Source: Gammaproteobacteria bacterium
GTDB lineage: Bacteria; Pseudomonadota; Gammaproteobacteria; UBA6429; Thiohalophilaceae
Assembly (NCBI GenBank): GCA_024639445.1
Contig: JAHEIJ010000046.1
Location: 1-11,978, forward strand
DNA length: 11,978 bases
Reading direction: 5' to 3'
The notes under the pieces are model-generated. The model was not told where the DNA came from and ran no database searches. It worked only from the letters and a program-made list of their open reading frames with translations. The translations under genes were made by a program, and so were the position numbers. Shown here in pieces: positions 6,341 to 11,978 of the stretch (positions are counted from its first letter, which is position 1; each line of letters begins with the position of its first letter).

Positions 6341-7747
6341 ATGGCTGGCAAGACCCTGTACGACAAGTTGTGGGATGCTCATATGGTGCGTGATAACGGT
6401 GATGGTACCGCGTTGCTGTATATCGACCGTCATTTGGTGCATGAAGTGACTTCACCCCAGGCATTTGAAGGCTTGCGCCTTGCCGGACGTAAACCCTGGC
6501 GAGTGGGCGCTAACCTGGCGACACCGGATCATAATGTTCCCACTACGGATCGTGCTGAAGGGATAGTCGATCCTGTTTCCCGTCTGCAGGTCGAAACCCT
6601 GGATGCCAATTGCGAAGCCTTTGGTATTACCGAGTTCAAGATGAACGATCTTCGCCAAGGAATTGTGCATGTGATTGGACCGGAAGAAGGGGCGACATTG
6701 CCCGGGATGACGGTGGTGTGCGGCGATTCCCATACTTCGACCCATGGAGCGTTTGGTGCCCTGGCCTTTGGCATCGGTACCTCGGAAGTCGAGCACGTCC
6801 TTGCGACCCAGTGCCTGGTTCAGAACAAATCCCGTGCAATGCTAGTCAGCGTTAATGGCCAGGTACCGGCAGGTGTCACGGCAAAAGACATTGTCCTGGC
6901 TATCATCGGCCACATCGGGACTGCCGGCGGAACCGGCTATGCGATTGAATTCGGGGGTGACGCGATCCGCGCGCTTTCGATGGAAGGTCGCATGACCCTG
7001 TGTAACATGGCGATAGAGGCGGGGGCGCGGGCCGGCATGGTGGCGGTGGATGAGAAAACCATCGAGTACGTCAATGGCCGACCCTATGCCCCAAAAGCGA
7101 AGATATGGGAGCAGGCCGTGGCTAACTGGCAAACGCTGCACAGTGATGCGGATGCCAAGTTCGACAAGGTGATTCATCTCGACGCCAGCAGCCTCAAGCC
7201 ACAGGTGACCTGGGGGACATCGCCTGAAATGGTAATCAGCGTGGATGGTAGAGTCCCCGATCCGGCGACCGAGCATGATGAAGTGAAGCGTGAAGGCATG
7301 AAGGCGGCCCTGAATTATATGGACTTGCAACCCAATACCCCCATGGTGGAGATCAAACCGGATGTGGTGTTTATCGGATCCTGTACCAATTCCCGCATTG
7401 AAGATTTACGCGAAGCCGCCAGGGTGGCCAAGGGTCGCAAAGTGGCTGATTCCATTAAACAGGCGTTGGTGGTGCCGGGATCGGGATTGGTCAAACAACA
7501 GGCTGAACAGGAAGGCCTGGATAAAATCTTTATCGACGCCGGTTTTGAATGGCGTGAACCCGGCTGTTCCATGTGTCTGGCGATGAATGCCGATCGCCTG
7601 CAAGCGGGAGAACGCTGCGCCTCAACCTCGAATCGAAATTTTGAAGGTCGGCAAGGCCAGGGTGGGCGTACCCACCTGGTGAGTCCGGCCATGGCTGCCG
7701 CTGCTGCGGTGACAGGGCATTTTATTGACGTTCGGAAACTCGGTTAG
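6341..7747 (+). CDS. leuC: LeuC, 3-isopropylmalate dehydratase large subunit
   Basis: LeuC, with LeuD, interconverts 2-isopropylmalate and 3-isopropylmalate in leucine synthesis in the cytoplasm. It is an aconitase-family protein carrying a 4Fe-4S cluster. The 468 residues compare with 466 in E. coli. The cluster ligands are Cys348 in FIGSCTNSRIEDL, and Cys409 and Cys412 in PGCSMCLAMNAD. Other aconitase-family blocks are present: DHNVPTTD (63-70), VVCGDSHTSTHGAFGALAFG (125-144), and NRNFEGRQGQGGRTHLVSPA (431-450). Nothing is missing. A full AGGAGG Shine-Dalgarno at 6331-6336, four bases before ATG 6341, fixes the start and predicts strong translation. It is the first gene of a same-strand cluster leuC-leuD-leuB-asd-usg. 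leuA, the first enzyme of the branch, is not in the window, as is common in gammaproteobacteria with this gene order. Confidence 0.98.
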   Translation: MAGKTLYDKLWDAHMVRDNGDGTALLYIDRHLVHEVTSPQAFEGLRLAGRKPWRVGANLATPDHNVPTTDRAEGIVDPVSRLQVETLDANCEAFGITEFKMNDLRQGIVHVIGPEEGATLPGMTVVCGDSHTSTHGAFGALAFGIGTSEVEHVLATQCLVQNKSRAMLVSVNGQVPAGVTAKDIVLAIIGHIGTAGGTGYAIEFGGDAIRALSMEGRMTLCNMAIEAGARAGMVAVDEKTIEYVNGRPYAPKAKIWEQAVANWQTLHSDADAKFDKVIHLDASSLKPQVTWGTSPEMVISVDGRVPDPATEHDEVKREGMKAALNYMDLQPNTPMVEIKPDVVFIGSCTNSRIEDLREAARVAKGRKVADSIKQALVVPGSGLVKQQAEQEGLDKIFIDAGFEWREPGCSMCLAMNADRLQAGERCASTSNRNFEGRQGQGGRTHLVSPAMAAAAAVTGHFIDVRKLG

Positions 7748-7778
7748 ACAAGCACAGATTTTGCGGAGGTGTGACAGC

Positions 7779-8423
7779 ATGGAAAAATTTGAAACATTAA
7801 CGGGTATCGTAATGCCGTTGGACAGACCCAATGTGGATACGGATGCGATAATCCCGAAACAGTTTCTTAAATCGATCAAGCGGAGTGGGTTTGGTCCGAA
7901 CCTGTTTGATGCCTGGCGCTATCTTGATCAGGGTGAGCCCGGGATGGACAATTCGGTTCGGCCGTTGAATCCTGATTTTTTGCTTAACCAGCCACGCTAT
8001 CAGGCGGCCCAGGTATTGTTGGCGCGAGAAAATTTTGGTTGTGGATCCAGTCGCGAGCATGCGCCCTGGGCCTTACTCGACTACGGTTTTCGTGTAATCA
8101 TCGCGCCCAGTTTTGCGGATATTTTCTATAACAATTGTTTCAAGAATGGAATTCTACCCATTGTAGTGGATGCCGGTCAGGTTGATCAGTTGTTCAAGCA
8201 GGTCGAAACCGAGGAAGGTTATCAGTTAACGATTGATCTGGCGGCGCAAACGATTACCAAACCGGATAGCGAAGTGATTCAGTTTGCGATCGACGAGTTT
8301 CGCAAGCATAGGCTGTTAAATGGGCTGGATGATATTGGCCTGACCTTACAGCATGTGGATGACATTCAGGCTTATGAGAAGAAGCGACAACAGGAAGCAC
8401 CCTGGTTGTTTCGAAACGTGTAA
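7779..8423 (+). CDS. leuD: LeuD, 3-isopropylmalate dehydratase small subunit
   Basis: LeuD forms the heterodimeric isopropylmalate isomerase with LeuC and supplies the mobile swivel domain that completes the active site. The 214-residue chain shows NVDTDAIIPKQFLKS (18-32), the catalytic loop ENFGCGSSREHAPWAL (84-99) and FADIFYNNCFKNGILPI (112-128), all diagnostic of bacterial LeuD. The ATG at 7779 is chosen because GGAGGT lies at 7765-7770, eight bases upstream, and MEKFETLTGIVMPLDRPNVD is the expected N-terminus. An in-frame ATG at 7725 would overlap the end of leuC and add 18 residues not seen in the family, so it is rejected. leuC ends 31 bases upstream, consistent with one operon and balanced subunit production. 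leuB follows after 70 bases. Confidence 0.97.
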   Translation: MEKFETLTGIVMPLDRPNVDTDAIIPKQFLKSIKRSGFGPNLFDAWRYLDQGEPGMDNSVRPLNPDFLLNQPRYQAAQVLLARENFGCGSSREHAPWALLDYGFRVIIAPSFADIFYNNCFKNGILPIVVDAGQVDQLFKQVETEEGYQLTIDLAAQTITKPDSEVIQFAIDEFRKHRLLNGLDDIGLTLQHVDDIQAYEKKRQQEAPWLFRNV

Positions 8424-8493
8424 CAGGAACGAATAACACTTTCTTCATTGCATCCCGAATGAAAAATTTGAAATTGGAATAGTAGGCAAGACA

Positions 8494-9573
8494 ATGACAA
8501 AGAAAATCGCAGTATTACCGGGTGACGGTATCGGGCAGGAAATTGTTACTGAAGCCGTGAAAATAATCGACTGTCTGCAAACAGACTTTGACTTCAAGGT
8601 GGAACTGGAAGAGGCTCTGGTAGGTGGCAGCGCATTTGACGACTGCGGTTCGCCGTTACCGGAATCCACCATGCAGTTAGCCAGACAGGCCGATGCCGTT
8701 TTGCTGGGTGCTGTCGGTGGCCATAAATGGGAAGCGCTGGATATTGCTGTGCGGCCGGAAAAGGGTCTGCTGGGATTGCGCGCCGGCCTTGGCCTGTTCG
8801 CGAATTTACGACCCGCTATTCTGTATCCGCAATTGGCTGATGCTTCGACCCTTAAACCGGAAATTGTGGCCGATCTCGATATCATGATCGTGCGCGAATT
8901 AACCGGCGGAATTTATTTTGGTCAACCCCGGGGCGTACGCACTCTTAAAAATGGAGAACGCGAGGGATTTAACACCCTGGTTTATTCGGAACCGGAAATT
9001 CGTCGCATCGGCAAGGTGGCATTTGATATTGCCGCCAAACGCAACAAGCGGGTTTGTTCGGTCGACAAAGCGAATGTCCTGGAGTGTACCGAACTTTGGC
9101 GTGAAGTCATGATTGATGAGGCCGATAATTATCCGGAAATCGAGTTGTCGCACATGTATGTCGACAATGCGGCAATGCAGCTGGTACGGGCACCAAAACA
9201 GTTTGATGTCATGGTCACGACAAATATGTTTGGTGATATCTTGTCAGATGCGGCGGCGATGTTAACCGGTTCGATTGGTATGTTGCCTTCCGCTTCATTG
9301 GATGAGAACGGCAAGGGTATGTACGAACCGATTCATGGTTCCGCGCCGGACATCGCCGGCCAGGGTGTGGCTAATCCATTGGCTACTATTTTGTCGGTTG
9401 CCATGATGTTGCGTTATAGCCTGGATGAAGCGGCATTGGCTGACAGGATCGAAGCCGCAGTGCGCAACGTCCTGGATCAAGGTCTGCGCACCCAGGATAT
9501 TTTCAGTGATGGCATGCGCAAAGTGGGTACCAGCGAAATGGGCGATGCAGTCGTCAGTGCGATGCGACAGTAG
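8494..9573 (+). CDS. leuB: LeuB, 3-isopropylmalate dehydrogenase
   Basis: LeuB is the NAD-dependent enzyme that oxidises and decarboxylates 3-isopropylmalate to 2-oxoisocaproate, the direct precursor of leucine; it acts in the cytoplasm as a dimer. The 359 residues carry GDGIGQEI (10-17), FANLRPA (102-108), VRELTGGIYFGQPRG (133-147) with catalytic Tyr141, DKANVLE (191-197) with catalytic Lys192, the metal-binding aspartates Asp225, Asp248 and Asp252 in DNAAMQL and NMFGDILSDAAAM, and HGSAPDIAGQGVANP (281-295) for NAD. The VRELTGGIYFG form marks LeuB rather than isocitrate or tartrate dehydrogenase. The ATG at 8494 gives the full N-terminus; its Shine-Dalgarno is weak (TAGG at 8483-8486). The 70-base gap from leuD contains a possible seven-codon reading frame but no evident terminator, so cotranscription is likely. 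asd follows 39 bases later. Confidence 0.98.
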   Translation: MTKKIAVLPGDGIGQEIVTEAVKIIDCLQTDFDFKVELEEALVGGSAFDDCGSPLPESTMQLARQADAVLLGAVGGHKWEALDIAVRPEKGLLGLRAGLGLFANLRPAILYPQLADASTLKPEIVADLDIMIVRELTGGIYFGQPRGVRTLKNGEREGFNTLVYSEPEIRRIGKVAFDIAAKRNKRVCSVDKANVLECTELWREVMIDEADNYPEIELSHMYVDNAAMQLVRAPKQFDVMVTTNMFGDILSDAAAMLTGSIGMLPSASLDENGKGMYEPIHGSAPDIAGQGVANPLATILSVAMMLRYSLDEAALADRIEAAVRNVLDQGLRTQDIFSDGMRKVGTSEMGDAVVSAMRQ

Positions 9574-9612
9574 TGTTGCGGTATTTTCGATAAAGAGATT
9601 TGACGAGGCAGG

Positions 9613-10728
9613 ATGATGAAAAAAGTTGGGCTAATCGGTTGGCGCGGCATGGTGGGTTCGGTGCTCATGCAGCGCATGAGGGCGGAAGATGACTTTGGCT
9701 TGATCGATCCGGTGTTCTTTACCACTTCGCAAGTTGGTGAAGCAGGACCGGATGTGGGTAAAGATATTCCGGTACTGAAGGACGCGAAAGACATTGCTGA
9801 ATTAAAAGCGATGGATGCCATTATTTCCTGTCAGGGTGGTGGTTTTACCGAAGAGGTTTATCCTGCATTACGTGCCGCCGGTTGGGACGGTTACTGGATT
9901 GATGCGGCTTCGACCTTGCGCATGGATGACGACAGCATCATTGTACTGGATCCGGTCAATCAGGATGTCATCAAGGAGGGTTTGGCCAACGGGATCAAGA
10001 CTTACGTCGGAGGCAACTGTACGGTCAGCTTAATGATGATGGCGCTGGGGGGCCTGTTCCAACGGGAGTTGATCGAGTGGATCACACCCATGACCTTCCA
10101 GGCCGCTTCCGGTGCGGGGGCGCGCAATATGCGTGAGCTGCTGAGTCAAATGGGTTCCCTGCGTGATTCGGTCAGTAGCTTACTGGATGATCCAGCTTCG
10201 GCAATTCTGGATATCGATCGCGCCGTTACCGATCACATGCAGAGCAAGGCGTATCCAGTTGACAACTGGGATGTGCCATTGGCGGGAAGTCTCATCCCGT
10301 GGATCGATTCCCAGCTTGACTCCGGACAGAGTCGGGAAGAATGGAAGGCGGAAGTCGAAACCAATAAAATTCTTGGCCGCAGCGGCAATCCGATTCCAAT
10401 TGATGGTCTTTGTGTACGGATAGGCGCGATGCGATCTCACAGCCAGGCCTTGACCATCAAGCTGAAGCAGGATGTTCCGCTGGATGAGATCCATAGCATG
10501 CTGGATGAAGCGAATGACTGGGTGAAGGCCATTCCTAACGAACGTGATGTCACCATGCGGCAGCTGACACCGGCGGCAGTCAGCGGGACCTTGACCATCC
10601 CGGTAGGCCGGTTACGCAAGCTCACCATGGGGCCAGAATACCTGTCGGCTTTCACCGTGGGTGATCAATTGCTGTGGGGCGCCGCGGAGCCACTGCGTCG
10701 CATGTTGCGCATTTTACTGGAAGATTGA
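9613..10728 (+). CDS. asd: Asd, aspartate-semialdehyde dehydrogenase
   Basis: Asd reduces L-aspartyl-4-phosphate with NADPH to aspartate semialdehyde, the branch point to lysine/diaminopimelate, threonine and methionine; it is cytoplasmic. The 371-residue chain belongs to the E. coli-type group. It shows the NADP-binding N-terminus VGLIGWRGMVGSVLMQRM, ISCQGGGFTEEVYPALRAAG (71-90), the catalytic cysteine in GGNCTVSLMMMALGG (Cys136), the substrate-binding block QAASGAGARNMRELL and the catalytic histidine in RIGAMRSHSQAL (His276). All catalytic residues are present. Two start codons are adjacent, ATG 9613 and ATG 9616. GAGG at 9605-9608 is four bases from the first and seven from the second, and E. 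coli Asd begins with a single Met before KNVGFIGWRGMVG, so 9616 may be the true start. It follows leuB by 39 bases and is probably the fourth gene of the operon. Confidence 0.97.
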   Translation: MMKKVGLIGWRGMVGSVLMQRMRAEDDFGLIDPVFFTTSQVGEAGPDVGKDIPVLKDAKDIAELKAMDAIISCQGGGFTEEVYPALRAAGWDGYWIDAASTLRMDDDSIIVLDPVNQDVIKEGLANGIKTYVGGNCTVSLMMMALGGLFQRELIEWITPMTFQAASGAGARNMRELLSQMGSLRDSVSSLLDDPASAILDIDRAVTDHMQSKAYPVDNWDVPLAGSLIPWIDSQLDSGQSREEWKAEVETNKILGRSGNPIPIDGLCVRIGAMRSHSQALTIKLKQDVPLDEIHSMLDEANDWVKAIPNERDVTMRQLTPAAVSGTLTIPVGRLRKLTMGPEYLSAFTVGDQLLWGAAEPLRRMLRILLED

Positions 10729-10743
10729 TACCACGAAATCACT

Positions 10744-10793
10744 GGCAGGGTGGCGTCGGGTGTAAGACTTATCGTTCCCCGGTTCATCCTGCC
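10744..10793 (+). other. Weak long-range stem in the asd-usg gap
   Basis: GGCAGG (10744-10749) is complementary to CCTGCC (10788-10793), and an inner CGGG (10757-10760) to CCCG (10778-10781), so a two-tier stem is possible in the 103-base gap. The loop is large and no T-run follows. I see no other clear promoter or terminator in this gap, so it may only mark reduced read-through into usg or mean nothing. Confidence 0.2.
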
Positions 10794-10831
10794 GTTTCTA
10801 ATCCTGAATTCTGATTGTTGACGGTTTACCT

Positions 10832-11848
10832 ATGAGTAAGACACTTGATATCGCCGTGGTGGGTGCAACCACTCTGGTGGGTGAAACCCTGATCGAGCTG
10901 CTCGAGCAGCGCCAGTTTCCCCTCGGGCAACTTCGCTTGCTGGATTGGGGTGAGGCGGTGGGCAAACGCCTCAGTTTCAAGGGATCCAATATTCCGGTAC
11001 AGGATATTGCCGGGTTTGATTTCTCCGCGGTTGGACTGGCGCTGTTTTGTGTCGATCAAGGAATCGCGGCCGAGTTTGTCCCCCAGGCTGTTGCAGCCGG
11101 CTGTGTAGTGATCGATCATTCGGCCCAGTATCGTAACGAGCCTGATATCCCACTGGTTATTCCTGAGATCAATCCGCAGGCCATCGCGGCTTATTCACAA
11201 TGCGGGATCATCGCCTGTCCCGCGGCGGCAACAATTCAAATGTTGTTGTGCGCGCATCCCCTTCATACCGCAGTTGGGTTAGAACACATTTCCGTCACAG
11301 TGTGTGCCGCGGTCTCCGAACTCGGTCGGGCTGCGGTGGAAGAATTGGCGGGCCAGACAGCCAGTCTGCTGAATGTGCGGCCCATTGAGTCGCAGGTGTT
11401 CTCCCAGCAGATTGCCTTTAATGTTCTACCTCAGGTCGGAGAGCTTGAGGAGAACGGCTATTCGACGCAGGAGACCGGGTTAGTACGGGAAAGTCAAAAA
11501 ATCCTGGATTATCCATCGCTTAAAGTAAGCCCGACCATTTTGCAGGCACCGGTATTTTTCGGTCATGGCATGGTGTTGGGGATACAGACGCAAGAACCCA
11601 TTGAACTTGAGCAAGCCCGCAGCCTGTTGGCGAAATCATCCGCGCTGGAAGTGTTTGATGCAGTCGCTGAGGGTCCGACTGCTGTGACCGAGGCAGCAGG
11701 AAATGATGCAATTTATGTTGGGCGTATACGTGCCGATATGTCCCTAGATGGTGGTATTACACTCTGGGCGGTTACGGATAACATCCGCAAAGGAGCCGCA
11801 TTAAACGGTGTTCAAACGGCTGAAATTTTGGTAAAAGACTATTTATAA
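10832..11848 (+). CDS. usg: Usg-type paralogue of aspartate-semialdehyde dehydrogenase, catalytic cysteine lost
   Basis: This 338-residue protein has the full Asd-family layout but degenerate active-site motifs. It resembles the second (non-E. coli) type of Asd rather than the neighbouring Asd. The nucleotide loop reads GATTLVG (11-17) where active enzymes usually have GATGxVG. The catalytic PNCSTIQM block is replaced by PAAATIQM, so residue 132 is Ala, not Cys, and the preceding Asn is Cys129. SGAG is changed to SELG (162-165) and RVPVFxGH to QAPVFFGH, though the histidine (His245) remains. HSAQYR and the PLVIPEIN region still follow the family pattern. It should therefore lack dehydrogenase activity and is best described as USG-1-like; its role is unknown. 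It lies 103 bases after asd, the same order as in Pseudomonas, where fimV is next. The start lacks a clear Shine-Dalgarno, but the ATG at 10832 gives a normal N-terminal Rossmann strand. Confidence 0.9.
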   Translation: MSKTLDIAVVGATTLVGETLIELLEQRQFPLGQLRLLDWGEAVGKRLSFKGSNIPVQDIAGFDFSAVGLALFCVDQGIAAEFVPQAVAAGCVVIDHSAQYRNEPDIPLVIPEINPQAIAAYSQCGIIACPAAATIQMLLCAHPLHTAVGLEHISVTVCAAVSELGRAAVEELAGQTASLLNVRPIESQVFSQQIAFNVLPQVGELEENGYSTQETGLVRESQKILDYPSLKVSPTILQAPVFFGHGMVLGIQTQEPIELEQARSLLAKSSALEVFDAVAEGPTAVTEAAGNDAIYVGRIRADMSLDGGITLWAVTDNIRKGAALNGVQTAEILVKDYL

Positions 11849-11873
11849 GCTATAGTTAGTGCATACTTATAAA
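11842..11873. repeat. Perfect 8-base inverted repeat spanning the usg stop codon
   Basis: TTTATAAG at 11842-11849 and CTTATAAA at 11866-11873 are exact reverse complements separated by 16 bases; the left arm contains the usg TAA stop (11846-11848). It lies at the start of an AT-rich stretch (to about 11920) that probably also holds the promoter of the next gene. It could be an operator, a weak terminator hairpin, or chance in AT-rich DNA. No single -10/-35 pair stands out here. Confidence 0.4.
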
Positions 11874-11970
11874 GATTATTCAAAGATAATTAGGATAACT
11901 GATTGATAAATAAGAAGTTTAGGGTGCGCTACATGCGCGCGATGGGATTCGTACGGAGTGGAGAAGTACT

Positions 11971-11978
11971 ATGATGCG
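11971..11978 (+). CDS. Probable start of the next gene (fimV expected by synteny), truncated by window end
   Basis: ATGATG at 11971-11976 follows GGAG (11960-11963) at a normal seven-base spacing, so a gene probably begins here and runs out of the window. Only two or three codons are visible and no identity can be read from them. In Pseudomonas the gene after asd-usg is fimV, encoding a peptidoglycan-binding inner-membrane protein for type IV pili and polarity; this is synteny-based inference only. A short upstream frame that includes the ATG at 11933 ends at TGA 11972-11974, overlapping this start. Confidence 0.4.

Noticed and set aside
7725..7778. Longer LeuD from the in-frame ATG at 7725, overlapping the end of leuC
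   Set aside because: The GGAGGT site and the family N-terminus both point to ATG 7779; the extra 18 residues do not resemble LeuD.
10818..10846. TTGACG before usg as a -35 box
   Set aside because: The matching -10 position falls inside the usg coding region and has no -10-like sequence.
11903..11974. Short frame (TTG 11903 or ATG 11933) ending at TGA 11972 as the N-terminus of the next gene
   Set aside because: It stops within the window, so it cannot be the start of the following gene; the ATG at 11971 or 11974 with GGAG upstream is better.

Overview
The window looks like ordinary chromosomal DNA of a gammaproteobacterium outside the Enterobacterales. The evidence is close motif-level similarity to enterobacterial and pseudomonad housekeeping proteins, a moderate GC content, and the gene order leuC-leuD-leuB-asd-usg followed by what is probably fimV, which is the arrangement known from Pseudomonas. 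I cannot name a genus. There is no sign of mobile elements, CRISPR arrays, phage, or RNA genes.

Left block (1-4962, all on +): the 3' part of prmB (glutamine methyltransferase of ribosomal protein uL3), a small acidic protein of unknown function, hemN (anaerobic coproporphyrinogen III dehydrogenase), aroC (chorismate synthase) and a 12-helix MFS transporter. prmB and aroC are neighbours in E. coli; here the small gene and hemN sit between them. A strong hairpin lies between hemN and aroC.

Middle block (5001-6248, on -): a small single-BON-domain lipoprotein, convergent with the transporter, and a LysR-type regulator transcribed away from leuC. The 92-base region between the LysR gene and leuC holds two adjoining inverted repeats placed where a LysR regulator would act on the leuC promoter.

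Right block (6341-11848, on +): leuC, leuD and leuB, which take 2-isopropylmalate to 2-oxoisocaproate in leucine synthesis; asd, which makes aspartate semialdehyde for lysine, threonine and methionine; and a degenerate Asd paralogue (usg type) that has lost its catalytic cysteine. The last bases hold the likely start of the next gene, probably fimV by synteny.

I found no previously undescribed system. The points most worth a second look are the catalytically dead Asd paralogue, the paired dyads between the LysR gene and leuC, the hairpin before aroC, the unknown acidic protein, and two genes without a Shine-Dalgarno sequence whose candidate -10 boxes sit so close to the start codon that the transcripts may be leaderless. 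Every gene gap is shorter than 300 bases.
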